This document shows positions 1 to 8,563 of a stretch of DNA of 62,594 nt, one piece after another. The position numbers and the translations under genes were made by a program. This DNA is from Aliihoeflea sp. 40Bstr573 (GTDB lineage: Bacteria > Pseudomonadota > Alphaproteobacteria > Rhizobiales > Rhizobiaceae). The DNA is taken from positions 1 through 62,594 of the forward strand of contig NZ_JAAAMH010000017.1 in assembly GCF_024105655.1 (NCBI RefSeq), given 5' to 3'. The notes below the pieces were generated by a model. That model saw nothing but the letters and a program-made list of their open reading frames with translations. It had not been told where the DNA came from and ran no database searches. Numbering within the stretch: position 1 is the first letter of the stretch; every line of letters starts with the position of its first letter.

Positions 1-247
1 GTCTTCATCCCAGCCTTCGCCGCGCGGACGGCCCTGCAAACCCAACCAGCGATGCCGCCCGCGCTGGCAACAAGACCGTCAATGCACTAACATTCCAGCC
101 GGACCCGTCAGTGGGGGCTGATCACCCTACCAGATCCGCGCCAGCGACCTTGAAGATGAACGGATCAAGGTCGATTTGGCGCGCAAATCTCCGCGTATCA
201 TCCACGACGATAATCAGAAATCGCTGTTTCCCGCCATTTGAAGAGGG

Positions 248-487
248 GTGCATAATGAATCAGTCTTCGCTCTCGGCAGAAAGTCGTGGCTCTTCGCTGG
301 GTCGGACCGTGGCGCCGACCGCGCGGCCGTCATGTATACGCTGATTGCAAGTGCCCGGCTCAATGAAGTCGACCCGCAGGCCTGGCTCGCCGACGTGCTC
401 GCCCGCATCGCCGACACACCGCAGAGCCGGCTGGCCGATCTCCTGCCGTGGAACTGGAAGGCGCAATCTGCAAGATTGGCGGCATGA
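248..487 (+). pseudogene. IS66-family transposase (TnpC), C-terminal fragment
   Basis: The frame contains ALGRKSWLFAGSDRG, then AAVMYTL, DPQAWLADVLARIAD and LLPWNW. This order is characteristic of the extreme C-terminus of IS66-type TnpC (the DDE transposase of IS66 elements). Only about 75 residues remain, and an in-frame stop lies just upstream at 239-241. The catalytic core, tnpA and tnpB are absent, so this is a dead remnant. Its stop codon overlaps the start of the next gene (ATGA at 484), an arrangement I associate with IS66 elements carrying a pRiA4b ORF-3 passenger. It marks the left edge of the cargo region as a site of past transposition. Confidence 0.7.
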
Positions 488-915
488 GCCACGCTGATCG
501 CATCGCCCGCATCAGAATCCAGCTCGATGACTGGCAGCCCGCCGTCTGGCGGCGCGCCGAGGTGCCGCTGGCGGCGACGCTCAAGGCCTTGCACGACATC
601 ATTCAGGCGGCCATGCCGTTTGACGATTATCACCTGTTCGAGTTCCGCGCCGACGGAAAGCGCTACGCCATCCCCGATCCCGAATGGGATAGTCTGCGCG
701 ACAAAACCTACTCGGCGAAGACGATGCGGCTCGGAACGCTGGTCGATCGCGGCATCACGCAACTGGCCTACACCTACGACTTCGGTGACGACTGGCGGCA
801 CACGATCGCGATCGAGGCAATTGCCGACGCGGATCCCGCTGCCGAGTATCCCCGCTACATCGACGGCGCCGGCCGCGGTCCTCACCGGAGGCTTACTTCA
901 ATGCCGAAGGAATGA
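484..915 (+). pseudogene. Plasmid pRiA4b ORF-3-like protein, C-terminally truncated
   Basis: The translation from ATG 484 contains RIQLDDWQPAVWRR, HDIIQAAMPFDDYHLFEF, and YDFGDDWRHTI followed by YPRYIDGAGR. These are the landmarks of the PRiA4_ORF3 family (function unknown). The family normally continues past the 'DGARxCPPED' stretch for several dozen residues. Here the frame departs after about position 882 and stops with an unrelated tail, so the C-terminus is lost. The start overlaps the TnpC-fragment stop (ATGA), suggesting both came as one IS66-type unit later broken on the right. A longer start at 448 is possible but less consistent with the coupling. Confidence 0.6.
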
Positions 916-1438
916 AACCTACTCCACCGTGCGCCGACCGTTTCTCGGTTTGACGGGCAGCCTGCCCTACCGGCACGTTCTGTCTCGTCTCCCGCGGGAA
1001 GGTCAGGCCGGCATCTTCATGGCCGTATCCTTCCATGGTGAATCAGCCGGTGGTCTTGTGCCGGTTCTTAGCTTTTACGTCTCAAGTGGAATGCGACCGA
1101 GTCGTTCCGGAACTTTCCTGCTTCCGGCCGCCGACGGAAGCTCCCTGCCGGCTATGAGAAACGCAAATATCTTGTTGGCAGATAAGAACTTGGGGCAGCC
1201 AAATCAACTCTTTCGCGCATTCAAACGGTCGATGAGATCTTAAGGCAGTGCCTCGTGGCGTTTCCCGATCTTTTGCAAGTACCGAGCGTGGCTTGGAGGT
1301 CAAGTAGCAAGCGCTCGCCGTCTAGAAGCGGGCGATGACTATCAGAAGGTTGCGGTGGGGAGACCAAGGAAATCCGCCGATCGCTGGCAATCTCCACCAC
1401 CTCGGCCGTTTCCGGCCCAATATCGAACTCCGTCCGCG
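916..1438. other. Intergenic stretch, no gene seen
   Basis: I see no convincing coding sequence on either strand between the truncated ORF-3-like gene and the end of the metallo-hydrolase gene. Open frames here are short, start arbitrarily and carry no recognisable motif. It lies next to a broken insertion sequence, so it is probably scar sequence from rearrangement. Confidence 0.5.
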
Positions 1439-2323
1439 TCAGTCCCAGGCCGCCCCATCGAGCGCGTCGAGCGGGAATTTGATATACCGCTTGCCGTTCG
1501 ACTCCGGTGCTGGCAGGCGGCCGCCATTCATGTTCACCTGCAGTGCGTGCAGGATAAGCCGTGGCATGGGCAACCTCCTGTCGCGCGCCTCGCGGAGCTT
1601 CATGAACTCGGCCTGCGACCTGCATTTCGAGATATGAATGTTCTTCGCCTTCTGCTCGGCGACATTCGATTCCCATCTGGGCTCGCGCCCGTCGGGCTGG
1701 TAGTCATGGCCGGTGAAGATGCGCGTTTCTTCCGGGAGGGCCAGAATCTCCTGGATTGACTCCCACAGACGTACGGCGCTGCCGCCGGGGAAATCAGAGC
1801 GCGCTGTGCCGCTGTCAGGCATAAAGAGTGTGTCGTGCACGAATGCCGCATCGCCGATGACGTAGGTAATCGAGGCAAGCGTATGGCCGGGCGAGAAGAG
1901 GATCCTGGCGGGGATGGAGCCGACGGAGAATGTCTCGCCCTCGGCGAACAGCTTGTCCCATTGTGAACCGTCCGCAGGGAAGTCGGGCCAGTGATAGATG
2001 CGCTTCCACATTTCCTGTACCTGCACGACCTTTTCCCCAATCGCCGTGGGCGCGCCGGTCTTTTCCTTCAGATAGGATGCGGCCGAAAAATGGTCGGCAT
2101 GCGGATGGGTGTCGAGGATCCATTCGACGTCGACGCCTTGTTCGCGAACATATTCGAGTATGGCGTCCGCATTCTTCGTTGTGGTCGCGCCCGACTTTTC
2201 GTCAAAATCAAGTACTGGATCGATAATCGCGCACTTCTTTGTGGTGGGGTCAGCTACGACATACTGGACTGAGAAGGTTCGCTTGTCGAAAAAAGCTTTA
2301 ACGACCGGGCACTCAACGCTCAT
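1439..2323 (-). CDS. blh: Metallo-beta-lactamase-fold hydrolase, Blh / persulfide dioxygenase-like
   Basis: The 294-residue protein has the metal-binding THPHADHF motif (H73, H75, D77, H78), SPGHT (H147), HDTLFMPDSGTARSDFPGG around residues 163-181 and TGHDY (H206). This set is typical of the ETHE1/Blh branch of the MBL fold, which oxidises glutathione persulfide to sulfite or acts as a beta-lactamase-like hydrolase in sulfide-detoxification operons (family knowledge). The protein is full length and probably cytoplasmic. No rhodanese domain and no adjacent BigR-type repressor is visible. The next gene upstream on the same strand is a thiol peroxidase-like protein, so a role in sulfur or oxidative stress fits. 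The ATG at 2323 gives the usual short N-terminus before the first beta strand. Confidence 0.85.
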   Translation of the reverse strand: MSVECPVVKAFFDKRTFSVQYVVADPTTKKCAIIDPVLDFDEKSGATTTKNADAILEYVREQGVDVEWILDTHPHADHFSAASYLKEKTGAPTAIGEKVVQVQEMWKRIYHWPDFPADGSQWDKLFAEGETFSVGSIPARILFSPGHTLASITYVIGDAAFVHDTLFMPDSGTARSDFPGGSAVRLWESIQEILALPEETRIFTGHDYQPDGREPRWESNVAEQKAKNIHISKCRSQAEFMKLREARDRRLPMPRLILHALQVNMNGGRLPAPESNGKRYIKFPLDALDGAAWD

Positions 2324-2464
2324 GTTGAAATCTCGATTTGGAAAAAAGGCAATATCTGGTCAACCACTCCGACGACCACCTCGGGTGGGCTTCGTTCACA
2401 CGTATCCGAATAAAGAGAATTGTCCGACGCAACAAGTTTCAGCGGCACTAACCTGATCCCGCCG

Positions 2465-3094
2465 TTACCGTGGCTCACTCTGCGCAGCTTCCTGATCTGC
2501 GCTCCCATCGTTTGCGATCTGACGTCCAACCAAGAGGGACTTTCTCAGTCCAGGCTCAATTTCGTTGTATGCGCTATCTGGCTGCGCGCCCATGGCATCC
2601 AGCAGTTTGCTAAAGAAGCACCTCGCAGCGGCAGCGGACGCGACATCGAAAATCTCCTGGTCAGATAAGCCATGGCTTCGCAGGCCTTCTATATCATCCG
2701 CGCTGATCGATGTAGCGTCGCGCACGACCTTGGTCGCAAACTGCATCACGGCCCGATCGGTCGCGTCAAGGGAAGGCTCCTCCGCGTCTTCAACTACGGC
2801 TTGGAGTTCTTGTGCGGTGAAATGGTCGCGCAGCAGAAAAGAACCGTGCGCCAGCATGCAATACGAACTCCGCAGCTGTTTCGCGGCGGCAATTGTGACG
2901 AGTTCATAGCGCCGCACATCCATGTTGCTCTTTATGCTGTCAAGCAAACCGTCCCACGCGTCCATGACTTCCGGACGGTGGCTGAAGACCTTCACCATAT
3001 TTGGGAGATAGCCGAATTCACGTATGGCTCGCGTGAACATCTCCACTGCCTTTTCACCAGCGTTCTTTCCGGTCAGGGTTTGGATAAAAGGCAT
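2465..3094 (-). CDS. Carboxymuconolactone decarboxylase / AhpD-like peroxidase-related protein
   Basis: Starting at the internal ATG (MPFIQTLTG) gives a 209-residue protein. The longer frame to 3232 adds a low-complexity arginine-rich extension unlike the family. The key motif is SSYCMLAHGSFLL, matching the SxYCxxAH signature of 'peroxidase-related' CMD proteins, in which the cysteine and histidine form the redox centre. The motif RRYELVTIAAAKQ just before it is also typical. These proteins are thought to reduce peroxides using thiol partners. It lies 141 bp upstream of the metallo-hydrolase gene on the same strand, possibly co-transcribed. Substrate unknown. Confidence 0.75.
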   Translation of the reverse strand: MPFIQTLTGKNAGEKAVEMFTRAIREFGYLPNMVKVFSHRPEVMDAWDGLLDSIKSNMDVRRYELVTIAAAKQLRSSYCMLAHGSFLLRDHFTAQELQAVVEDAEEPSLDATDRAVMQFATKVVRDATSISADDIEGLRSHGLSDQEIFDVASAAAARCFFSKLLDAMGAQPDSAYNEIEPGLRKSLLVGRQIANDGSADQEAAQSEPR

Positions 3095-3532
3095 AGCGCT
3101 GCCCAATTGAAGGCCAGTGTTACTCACGGGACGATACCGAAATTTCCGACCAACGCAATGCAGAGACATGCGGATCTTGCGCCAGGAGGGCCGTGGGTCT
3201 CCAGATCTACTGCGCACCAACATCATAGCCAAAGCTCGGGCCCCTGCGAGTTACCAGGAGCTCCCTTGGGTACTGCAATCTTAGGTGGCGGCTTAGCGAG
3301 ACCACGGGCATGCGTATGGGGCGCAACTGTCGAACAGGGAAGAGCTGATCGTGTCAGTCAGCGATGTGTTGACCGCGAAGGCGGATCGACAATCCGACCG
3401 TCGGCCTTGTCCATCGTGCAATTTCATCCTATTTCAGTATATAGGCATGCTGGACGTTGCGCCAGTGGCCCGCAGGCGCGTGAAACTCTCTTGCGCCCTA
3501 CACCGGACGGGACAGCAGCAGTAGGGGAAACT
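3095..3532. other. Intergenic region between divergent genes, no gene seen
   Basis: This stretch separates the minus-strand CMD-like gene from the plus-strand Bax-inhibitor gene and presumably carries both promoters. Short frames occur but none has a recognisable motif or a credible ribosome-binding site. A purine-rich AGGGGA sits a few bases before the ATG at 3533. Confidence 0.4.
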
Positions 3533-4276
3533 ATGGCTGACCTTCGCAATATCCAAGCGACCCCCGCACCGGCGAGCGCTCGCACCGAAGCGGCAATCGA
3601 CGAGGGCCTGCGCGCGTATATGATCAGGGTGTACAACCTGATGGCGCTGGGCCTCGCAATCACCGGCGTGGCCGCATTCGCGACCGCTCAGATGGCCGTT
3701 TCCAGCGGGCAGCTCACCGGGTTCGGACAGCTCATCTTCGCCAGTCCATTGCGGTGGATGGTCATGCTTGCGCCGCTCGGCTTCGTATTCTTCTTGAGCG
3801 CCCGCATTCAAAAGATGACGGTCTCGGCAGCGCAGACGACCTTTTGGGCTTTCGCTGCGGTCATGGGCCTGTCTCTCGCTTCGATCTTTCTCGTCTACAC
3901 TGGCGAGAGTATCGTGCGCGTGTTCTTCATCACGGCCGCCTCGTTCGGCGCGCTATCGCTCTGGGGCTATTCGACGAAACGCGACCTGAGCGGCATGGGC
4001 TCGTTTCTGTTCATGGGCCTGATCGGCCTCATTCTGGCGATGATCGTCAACATTTTCCTGGCGTCTTCGGCGCTGCAGTTCGCCATCTCCGCAATCGGCG
4101 TTCTGATCTTTGCAGGCCTGACAGCCTACGATACGCAGCAAATCAAGGAGATGTACTGGGAAGGCGACGATACGCTGGTGGCGGGCCGCAAAGCGATCAT
4201 GGGCGCCCTCAGGCTCTATCTGGACTTCATAAATCTGTTCATGTTCCTGTTGCAGTTCCTGGGTAATCGCGAATAG
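3533..4276 (+). CDS. Bax inhibitor-1 / YccA family membrane protein
   Basis: The start ATG at 3533 follows AGGGGA and gives a 247-residue protein. A soluble N-terminus (about 30 residues) is followed by seven hydrophobic segments. Diagnostic stretches are RVYNLMALGLAITG, GESIVRVFFITAASFGALSLWG, and the C-terminal TAYDTQQIKEMYWEG, ALRLYLDFINLFMFLLQFLG. These match the bacterial BI-1 (UPF0005) family, which includes pH-sensitive calcium-leak channels. It is full length. No partner gene is adjacent, and its presence between thiol-stress and mercury genes may simply reflect cargo assembly. The very long upstream open frame in the same phase is not used: it has no family similarity. Confidence 0.88.
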   Translation: MADLRNIQATPAPASARTEAAIDEGLRAYMIRVYNLMALGLAITGVAAFATAQMAVSSGQLTGFGQLIFASPLRWMVMLAPLGFVFFLSARIQKMTVSAAQTTFWAFAAVMGLSLASIFLVYTGESIVRVFFITAASFGALSLWGYSTKRDLSGMGSFLFMGLIGLILAMIVNIFLASSALQFAISAIGVLIFAGLTAYDTQQIKEMYWEGDDTLVAGRKAIMGALRLYLDFINLFMFLLQFLGNRE

Positions 4277-4980
4277 GGGCGCTCGGCCGGATGAACACGC
4301 GAAGGGCGGTTCAGGGCCGCCTCTCCTTCATGATCGATCGGTTTGTCGGCGTCTGAGCAGCGAGCGCAACACTGGCTTCGCGAGGGCTCCCGTTGATCAT
4401 TGTCACTGTGGGAGGGTGAATAGTCACGCTCGTCCGCATCCGTCAGTCGGCAGCCGAATCTACTTTCAGGAATACGCGATCATCCCATGACGAGATGTTT
4501 CAAGGGTATGTGCCGCCGGAGAAGCCCGGTCTTTGATCGGCATTGGTCCCGATGACTTTCCCAGATATCATCTTGACCGCTACGGTGCCCAACGGCGTAA
4601 TCGAAACCTTCCCAAGGTCGGCACGTACACGGTCTGGAATCTCCTTGCTGACTGCATCCGTGCATCCTCACGGCGCTGGATTGTCACGAATCTGTTGCGC
4701 TTCGACCGGCTGCGCATGCTGAGCAAACCTACCAGAGAACCGGCCACCTCTAGCATTCTGCTGAGTATCACGTCGGGGTCGAACCGTCACTGCCCACACA
4801 AGCGAATTTCTCGGATCCCGGCATCTGTGCGGCCTCTCGTTCCTCCGGTTTGAACCGGCTTTCCTCCTGGTCGTTGAAGACGTGATCTTGCGTGATCACT
4901 TGCAACGCGCGGAGTCGTAGTCGTAGCCAATCAGCTCGACGTTCGCATCGACAGTTTCAGGAAACATGTGCCCGTTCTTC
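4277..4980. other. 700-bp stretch without a recognised gene
   Basis: Just after the Bax-inhibitor stop there is a weak hairpin (GGCGG at 4305-4309 with CCGCC at 4317-4321), possibly a terminator but without a T-run. The rest shows short frames on both strands that I do not recognise. On the minus strand, directly after the flavoprotein gene, a 23-residue frame from ATG 4966 (VELIGYDYDS) resembles the start of KTSC-type small proteins but stops at once, so it may be a broken gene. Confidence 0.4.
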
Positions 4981-6336
4981 CTAAATCATCGAACTGATGT
5001 CGGATGCAAAGCTCGGATAGGCGAAGATGAGGCCCTTTATCTGGTTCGCGGTCAGGCCTGCGGCCATCGCCATCGCGAAGAGGTTGATCTGCTCCTCGGC
5101 GCCGGGGCCGATCAGGTGGGCCCCCAGGATCTTTCCGGTCCCCTTTTCGACCAGAACCTTGTAGGCGGTGTGCTTGGCGCCGACGCGCAGCGATGAATAC
5201 CAGCCTGCGGTTTTGTCGAAATGGGTGTCGAAATCCAATCCCTCCTCGCGTGCTGCAGCTTCTGAAAGTCCGACTGAGGCCAGTTGCGGCAGTGTGAAGA
5301 CGACGCTCGGGATCGGTGGATAATTCACCTCCCGCTCGTCCTTGCCGGCGAGCAGGTTCTTAGCCGCGATCCGGCCTTCGTTGGCTGAGACGGGGGTCAG
5401 CATCGGGCCACTGTCCGCACAATCGCCGGCGGCGAAGATTGCGGGGTTGGTGGTGCGCATGAAGGGGCTGACCTTGATGCCCATGCGGCTATACTCAACG
5501 CCTGCGGCTTCGAGGTTGAGATGGTCGATATTGGGGACGCGACCGGTTGCGTGAACCACTAGATCGCAGTCGACGGTCTCAACGCCTGTCGGCGTCTCGT
5601 AAGCGACTGTAAAACCTGTGCCATTCTTCTCGATCTTGAGAACCTTGGCCTCAGTCCGCAGATCGACGCCGAGATCGGCCGTGGCTTCGGACAAGATCGC
5701 GACAAGGTCCGGATCAAAATTCCCCAGCGGCCGCTCCATCATTTCCAGAACCGTCACTTCGCGCGCCCCCGTACGCTTGGCGATATGGGCGAATTCCATC
5801 GCGATGAATCCGCCGCCAACGAACACCACCCTGTCGGGCCGTTCCGGCAACGCGAGGAAATCGGTACTGGTCGCCAGCAATTCCTCGCCGGGGATGTTCA
5901 GCGCCATTGGCCGGGCGCCGGTGGCGATATGAAAGTGTCGTGCCGATAGGACTTCGCCACTGACCTCGATCTTGTCACGCCCGGTGAAGCGTGCCTCGCC
6001 GTGCAACACTGTAATACCGGCTTTGTCCAGTCCGCCTTCGATGCGGTCGGGCATCGCATCGGTAAACGTGCGCTTGAAGGCGATCATGTCCGGCCAGTTG
6101 ACGGAGGTCTGTGCCACCAGCCCCTTGCCGTCGAGGTTGCGGGCCCATTCGACCCCCTCGGTCACGGCGATCAGCATCTTTTTGGGATCGCAGCCCCGCA
6201 ACGCACAAGTGCCGCCGAAGGGCAGGCTGTCGATGCTGGCAACCGTCCAGCCAGCGTTGGCGGCCATCCGAGCGACACCGTTTCCACCCGTACCACCTCC
6301 GATCACAATCAGATTGAACCTTCCGGTATTGCCCAT
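4981..6336 (-). CDS. FAD-dependent pyridine nucleotide-disulfide oxidoreductase, glutathione-reductase-like
   Basis: The 451-residue protein starts at ATG 6336 (MGNTGRFN), which places the FAD-binding GGGTGGNG motif at residues 13-20. The redox pair is GGTCALRGCDPKK (C44, C49). A second Rossmann motif VVFVGGGFIAMEFAH binds NAD(P)H, and AAGDC binds FAD. The dimerisation domain is present, but the usual catalytic His-Glu of glutathione and mercuric reductases (HPT..E) is replaced by AYPSFASDI at the C-terminus. It therefore belongs to a divergent branch whose substrate cannot be assigned. It lies downstream of merA on the same strand with a 218-bp gap and may belong to the mercury response by supplying thiol reduction (inference). 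Confidence 0.8.
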   Translation of the reverse strand: MGNTGRFNLIVIGGGTGGNGVARMAANAGWTVASIDSLPFGGTCALRGCDPKKMLIAVTEGVEWARNLDGKGLVAQTSVNWPDMIAFKRTFTDAMPDRIEGGLDKAGITVLHGEARFTGRDKIEVSGEVLSARHFHIATGARPMALNIPGEELLATSTDFLALPERPDRVVFVGGGFIAMEFAHIAKRTGAREVTVLEMMERPLGNFDPDLVAILSEATADLGVDLRTEAKVLKIEKNGTGFTVAYETPTGVETVDCDLVVHATGRVPNIDHLNLEAAGVEYSRMGIKVSPFMRTTNPAIFAAGDCADSGPMLTPVSANEGRIAAKNLLAGKDEREVNYPPIPSVVFTLPQLASVGLSEAAAREEGLDFDTHFDKTAGWYSSLRVGAKHTAYKVLVEKGTGKILGAHLIGPGAEEQINLFAMAMAAGLTANQIKGLIFAYPSFASDISSMI

Positions 6337-6554
6337 GTTTTCCTCTTTCGATCGGTTGCGGCTGTTAGACCGCATTCACACTCTTCCAGACGAACAGTTT
6401 CAGGTTTGTTTTGGGCTCCTCGACTGCCTGGCCTTATGTGGAGTGGCAGCGGTTACATTCACAGCCCTTTTCACGAAGAGTGCCGCCGGTTCTGACGAAG
6501 GCCTTTTCAAGCTAGTCGTGGAGGGGATGCGTGACGGCGTTCCATTATTCCTTC

Positions 6555-7979
6555 CTATCCGGCGCAGCAGGAGAGCTTCGCCACGTCCTTGCCGAAGCCC
6601 TGCGCGGCAAGCTTCAGCCCTTCGACCGTGGTGAGATAGGGAAAGATCGTCTCGCCCAGTTCCCGGGTCGTCATGCCGTGCTTGATGGCCAGCACCACCG
6701 TCTGGATGCTGTCTGCGCCCTCGGGCGCAAGGATCTGGCCGCCAAGCAACCTGTCGGTCCCGGCATCGGCAACCAGTTTGATGAGCCCACGCGTGTCGCG
6801 GGCAGCCAGCGCCCGCGGTACCTGGTCGAGCGGGACTATCGAGGTCTTGGTCGTAAAGCCTGTGGCCTGAGCCGCCCGCTCGGTCAAGCCGACACCGGTC
6901 ACCTGCGGATCAGTGAACGTCACCCACGGCATGGCCGCGTTATCATAGACGAGGCTGTCGCCGTTCAGCGCGTTTTTCGCCGCGAGCTTGGCGCCGTAGG
7001 CCGCCATGTAGACGAACTGGTCACGGCCGGTCACGTCGCCCGCCGCGTAGACGCCAGGCCTTGAGGTGCGCATCCGCTCGTCGACGACGATGCCGCCATT
7101 GCCGGACAGCCGCACGCCCGCGTCGGCTAGCCCGAGAGCATCGGTGTTCGGAGATCGCCCCGTGGTCAGAAGAACCTCCTCGGCGGGGATCACTTCCTCC
7201 GCCCCGCCGATGGCAATCGTCAGCTCGACACCTCGATCGGTCCGCGCGATCCTGCGATAGGCAAGATCGGTGCGGACGGTGATGCCCTCGTCACGAAGAT
7301 AGCCGGTCAGGGCCTTAGAAACCTCCGGCTCTGCCTCCGGCAGCAGGCGGCGACGGGTAACGAGTGTCACTTCCACCCCCGCGCGGGCAAACATCTGCGC
7401 GAGCTCGCAGCCGATATAGCCGCCGCCGATCACTAGCAGCGAACGCGGCAAGTCGGTTAATTCGAGCGCGGTCGTGCTGGTGAGGTAGGGAACCTCCGCA
7501 ACGCCGGGAATATCGGGCAAGGCCGGCGAAGAACCGGTCGCGATGATGATCCTGCCGGCCGGGATCGCGGCGCCATTCACGAATACGCCCTGTCCGTTCA
7601 GGCGCGCAGGACCCTCAAGATAGACAATCCCGTTATATTCGGGCAGCAGGTCGATATATTTCTTCTGCCGCAGGGTTGTGACCAGATCATCCTTGGCCGC
7701 GATGAGACCTGCCCAGTCAATCACATTGGCCTCGCCGGCAAGGCCGGGAAAACGATGCGCGGCGCGCGCACCGTGCAGCGCCTCGGCGGCGCGGATCATC
7801 GTCTTCGACGGCACGCAGCCAACATTGACGCAAGTGCCGCCGATCGTGCCGTGGCCAATGAGCGCGACCTGCGCGCCCAGCTCAGCGGCCGTGATCGCGG
7901 CCGAGAACCCCGCGGAACCGGCACCGATCACCGCCAGATCATAGCGGCAATTATTTTTTGACTTGCAGCAGTCGGACAT
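6555..7979 (-). CDS. merA: Mercury(II) reductase
   Basis: This cytoplasmic flavoenzyme reduces Hg2+ to volatile Hg0 with NADPH. The 474-residue form lacks the N-terminal MerP-like metal-binding domain found in longer MerA proteins. FAD motif GAGSAGFSA lies near residue 19. The active-site pair is GTCVNVGCVPSK (C50, C55). The NADPH-binding motif is VIGGGYIGCELA, and FPYLTTVEG lies in the interface domain. The C-terminal vicinal cysteines LSCCAG that hand Hg2+ to the active site are present. The N-terminus MSDCCKSKNNC is also cysteine-rich and could trap mercury. It is the last gene of the merT-merP-merF*-merA set, preceded by ribosome-binding purines. Confidence 0.95.
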   Translation of the reverse strand: MSDCCKSKNNCRYDLAVIGAGSAGFSAAITAAELGAQVALIGHGTIGGTCVNVGCVPSKTMIRAAEALHGARAAHRFPGLAGEANVIDWAGLIAAKDDLVTTLRQKKYIDLLPEYNGIVYLEGPARLNGQGVFVNGAAIPAGRIIIATGSSPALPDIPGVAEVPYLTSTTALELTDLPRSLLVIGGGYIGCELAQMFARAGVEVTLVTRRRLLPEAEPEVSKALTGYLRDEGITVRTDLAYRRIARTDRGVELTIAIGGAEEVIPAEEVLLTTGRSPNTDALGLADAGVRLSGNGGIVVDERMRTSRPGVYAAGDVTGRDQFVYMAAYGAKLAAKNALNGDSLVYDNAAMPWVTFTDPQVTGVGLTERAAQATGFTTKTSIVPLDQVPRALAARDTRGLIKLVADAGTDRLLGGQILAPEGADSIQTVVLAIKHGMTTRELGETIFPYLTTVEGLKLAAQGFGKDVAKLSCCAG

Positions 7980-7988
7980 GAAAATCTC

Positions 7989-8201
7989 CTACTGATTTCT
8001 GTTATCGACGCGTGGCCGATGTCGCCACAGCAGGTAACCCACTGCAGCAACAATCATGATGAGAACAGGCAATAGACCGTAGACCGCTGTTGTGAGTGCG
8101 CCCACGCCGATCACGCCTACAGCGCCGGCAGGAGCAGCGCCAACCAGCACAATGCTACATCAGAGCGCCAACCAGTCCGAAGCCAGGTATGGACCGGTCA
8201 T
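7989..8201 (-). pseudogene. merF: MerF-like mercury transporter interrupted by an in-frame TGA
   Basis: Between merP and merA the minus strand from ATG 8201 reads MTGPYLASDWLAL, then TGA, then CSIVLVGAAPAGAVG and a second hydrophobic segment with LLPVLIMIVAAVGYLLW, ending RHRPRVDNRNQ. The total of about 70 codons, two membrane spans and the position in the operon match MerF, a small inner-membrane Hg2+ importer whose first helix carries a vicinal cysteine pair (ALCC). Here the second cysteine (TGT) is present and the first is TGA. Both halves share one frame, so a single base change explains the break. Either the gene is inactivated by a nonsense mutation or the UGA is read through; see findings. 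MerT may make MerF dispensable. Confidence 0.55.
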
Positions 8202-8209
8202 GCATGGGT

Positions 8210-8548
8210 CTAACTCCCGATCGCCTTGGCAGGATAGCCAGCATCGGTGGAAGCAGCGGCAATAGCCGCGACCGTAGCGGTCGACGGGTCGTAGACAACC
8301 GTCGCCGTCTTGGCCTCGAAATCTACCTTGACCGATTTCACTCCCGCAACACCTTCCATGGCCAAGCGTACCGTGATCGGACACGACGCGCACGACATGT
8401 TCTCGATGGCAAACGTCTGCGTCTTTTCTGCCACGGCAACTGCTTCTGACGGCGACTGGGCGGAAGCGGAGCTGACGAACGACAACGCAATCATCGTGCT
8501 TGTCCCGAGAGCAAGTGCGGCGAAGATAGCTTTCGGCAAGTGTTTCAC
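8210..8548 (-). CDS. merP: Periplasmic mercury-binding protein MerP
   Basis: The 112-residue protein has a signal peptide with a hydrophobic core (residues 6-25) and a likely cleavage after ASA at residue 30. The heavy-metal-associated domain follows, with NMSCASCPITV (C53, C56), the mercury-binding loop, and a C-terminal VVYDPSTAT...GYPAK typical of HMA folds. MerP scavenges Hg2+ in the periplasm and passes it to the inner-membrane transporter MerT. It lies 15 bp downstream of merT and is clearly co-transcribed with it. Confidence 0.93.
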   Translation of the reverse strand: MKHLPKAIFAALALGTSTMIALSFVSSASAQSPSEAVAVAEKTQTFAIENMSCASCPITVRLAMEGVAGVKSVKVDFEAKTATVVYDPSTATVAAIAAASTDAGYPAKAIGS

Positions 8549-8563
8549 GTGTTGTCTCCTATT

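Noticed and set aside
2672-3532. The long open frame upstream of and in phase with the Bax-inhibitor gene, suggesting an N-terminal fusion.
   Set aside because: It runs antisense to the CMD-like gene, shows no family similarity, and a good ribosome-binding site precedes the internal ATG at 3533.
4772-4966. Small minus-strand frame beginning MFPETVDANVELIGYDYDS, resembling the start of a KTSC-type protein.
   Set aside because: It stops after 23 residues, and continuation needs a frame change that I cannot support.
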